DNA of 5,756 bases. Origin: Promethearchaeota archaeon. GTDB lineage: Archaea; Asgardarchaeota; Lokiarchaeia; Sigyniarchaeales; SOKP01. The position numbers were made by a program, and so were the translations under genes. Positions 5,574 to 5,756 of this stretch are shown here, one piece after another. The stretch is taken from positions 1 to 5,756 of the forward strand of contig JAUWZT010000212.1 of NCBI GenBank assembly GCA_030615145.1, given 5' to 3'. The first letter of the stretch is position 1. Every line of letters starts with the position of its first letter. Under the pieces are notes generated by a model. It was given only the letters and a program-made list of their open reading frames with translations, was not told the DNA's origin and made no database searches.

Positions 5574-5756
5574 ATGCCAGAGAATAAAGGATTTTCAAAA
5601 AACAGGGCTTTTTATGGTTACATGCTACCTAAGAACCCTTTAATGCTCTCAATTATAGCTATTTTTACGGCTTTAAATTTTGTAGTGACATATTGGGTTC
5701 AGATTCCAATTCCCGCTACTGGAGGATACATTAATATTGGAGATATTGCAATAATG
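5574..5756 (+). CDS. ECF transporter S component (substrate-specific membrane subunit), N-terminal 61 residues
   Basis: The frame is open to the right edge. Residues 1-21 are a basic hydrophilic start (MPENKGFSKNRAFYGYMLPK), followed by a hydrophobic helix at about 23-41 (LMLSIIAIFTALNFVVTYW). The motif IPIPATGGYINIGD at 44-57 is characteristic of ECF-type S components of the DUF1393/riboflavin-transporter-like group, where the loop after helix 1 reads roughly P-x-x-x-G-Y-I-N-x-G-D. Such proteins bind a vitamin or other micronutrient at the membrane and take it up together with EcfT and the EcfA ATPases, none of which is in the window. The substrate cannot be inferred from this fragment. An in-frame TAA at 5559-5561 limits the start to GTG 5565 or ATG 5574; ATG was chosen. 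No clear Shine-Dalgarno is seen. A strong archaeal promoter lies about 60 nt upstream. Confidence 0.82.
   Translation, partial: MPENKGFSKNRAFYGYMLPKNPLMLSIIAIFTALNFVVTYWVQIPIPATGGYINIGDIAIM

Noticed and set aside
1..5756. CRISPR array, tRNA/rRNA genes, insertion sequences, integration sites
   Set aside because: No regularly spaced repeats, no cloverleaf or rRNA-like GC-rich conserved stretches, no transposase or integrase motifs were seen on either strand.

Overview
The window reads as chromosomal DNA of a low-GC archaeon. The evidence is the transcription signals: BRE/TATA-like boxes (clearest at 5499-5513 on + and 5411-5424 on -), oligo-T runs just after stop codons instead of hairpin terminators, and no convincing -35/-10 promoters. 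The style of the proteins (a soluble PAS-PAS histidine kinase with an H-D-V-S-N histidine box, a stand-alone seven-helix membrane protein and a tiny helical partner) recalls Asgard (Promethearchaeota/Lokiarchaeia-like) genomes. That placement is inference; no marker gene is present.

Layout, left to right. Positions 1-2393 (-) hold the first 797 codons of a glycoside hydrolase family 20 (beta-N-acetylhexosaminidase-type) protein that runs off the left edge. It has the GH20b-like N-terminal domain, a TIM barrel with the H-x-G-A-D-E catalytic motif, a long helical region and a beta-sandwich-like C-terminal part, and no visible signal peptide. Positions 2499-2774 (-) encode a 91-residue helical protein of unknown function. 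Its start overlaps by 14 nt the end of a seven-transmembrane protein gene (2761-3567, -), with a purine-rich ribosome binding site inside the upstream gene, so the two look translationally coupled. Positions 3777-5321 (-) encode a cytoplasmic PAS-PAS-HisKA-HATPase sensor kinase with no response regulator nearby. A divergent intergenic region (5322-5573) carries a promoter for each direction and a perfect 10-bp inverted repeat beside the kinase promoter. Positions 5574-5756 (+) are the start of an ECF-type vitamin transporter S component, cut by the right edge.

How the parts may work together is inferred. The four minus-strand genes lie in the order kinase, 7TM protein, small protein, hexosaminidase, with gaps of about 200 nt, a 14-nt overlap and about 105 nt, and an oligo-T run in each gap. 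The 7TM/small pair is therefore probably one transcript, while the kinase and hexosaminidase are probably transcribed separately. The most intriguing observation is that the cytoplasmic tail of the 7TM protein and the N-terminus of the small protein share a near-identical helical motif, encoded by a 12/13-nt direct repeat across the gene junction. I saw no tRNA, rRNA, CRISPR array, insertion sequence or other mobile element.
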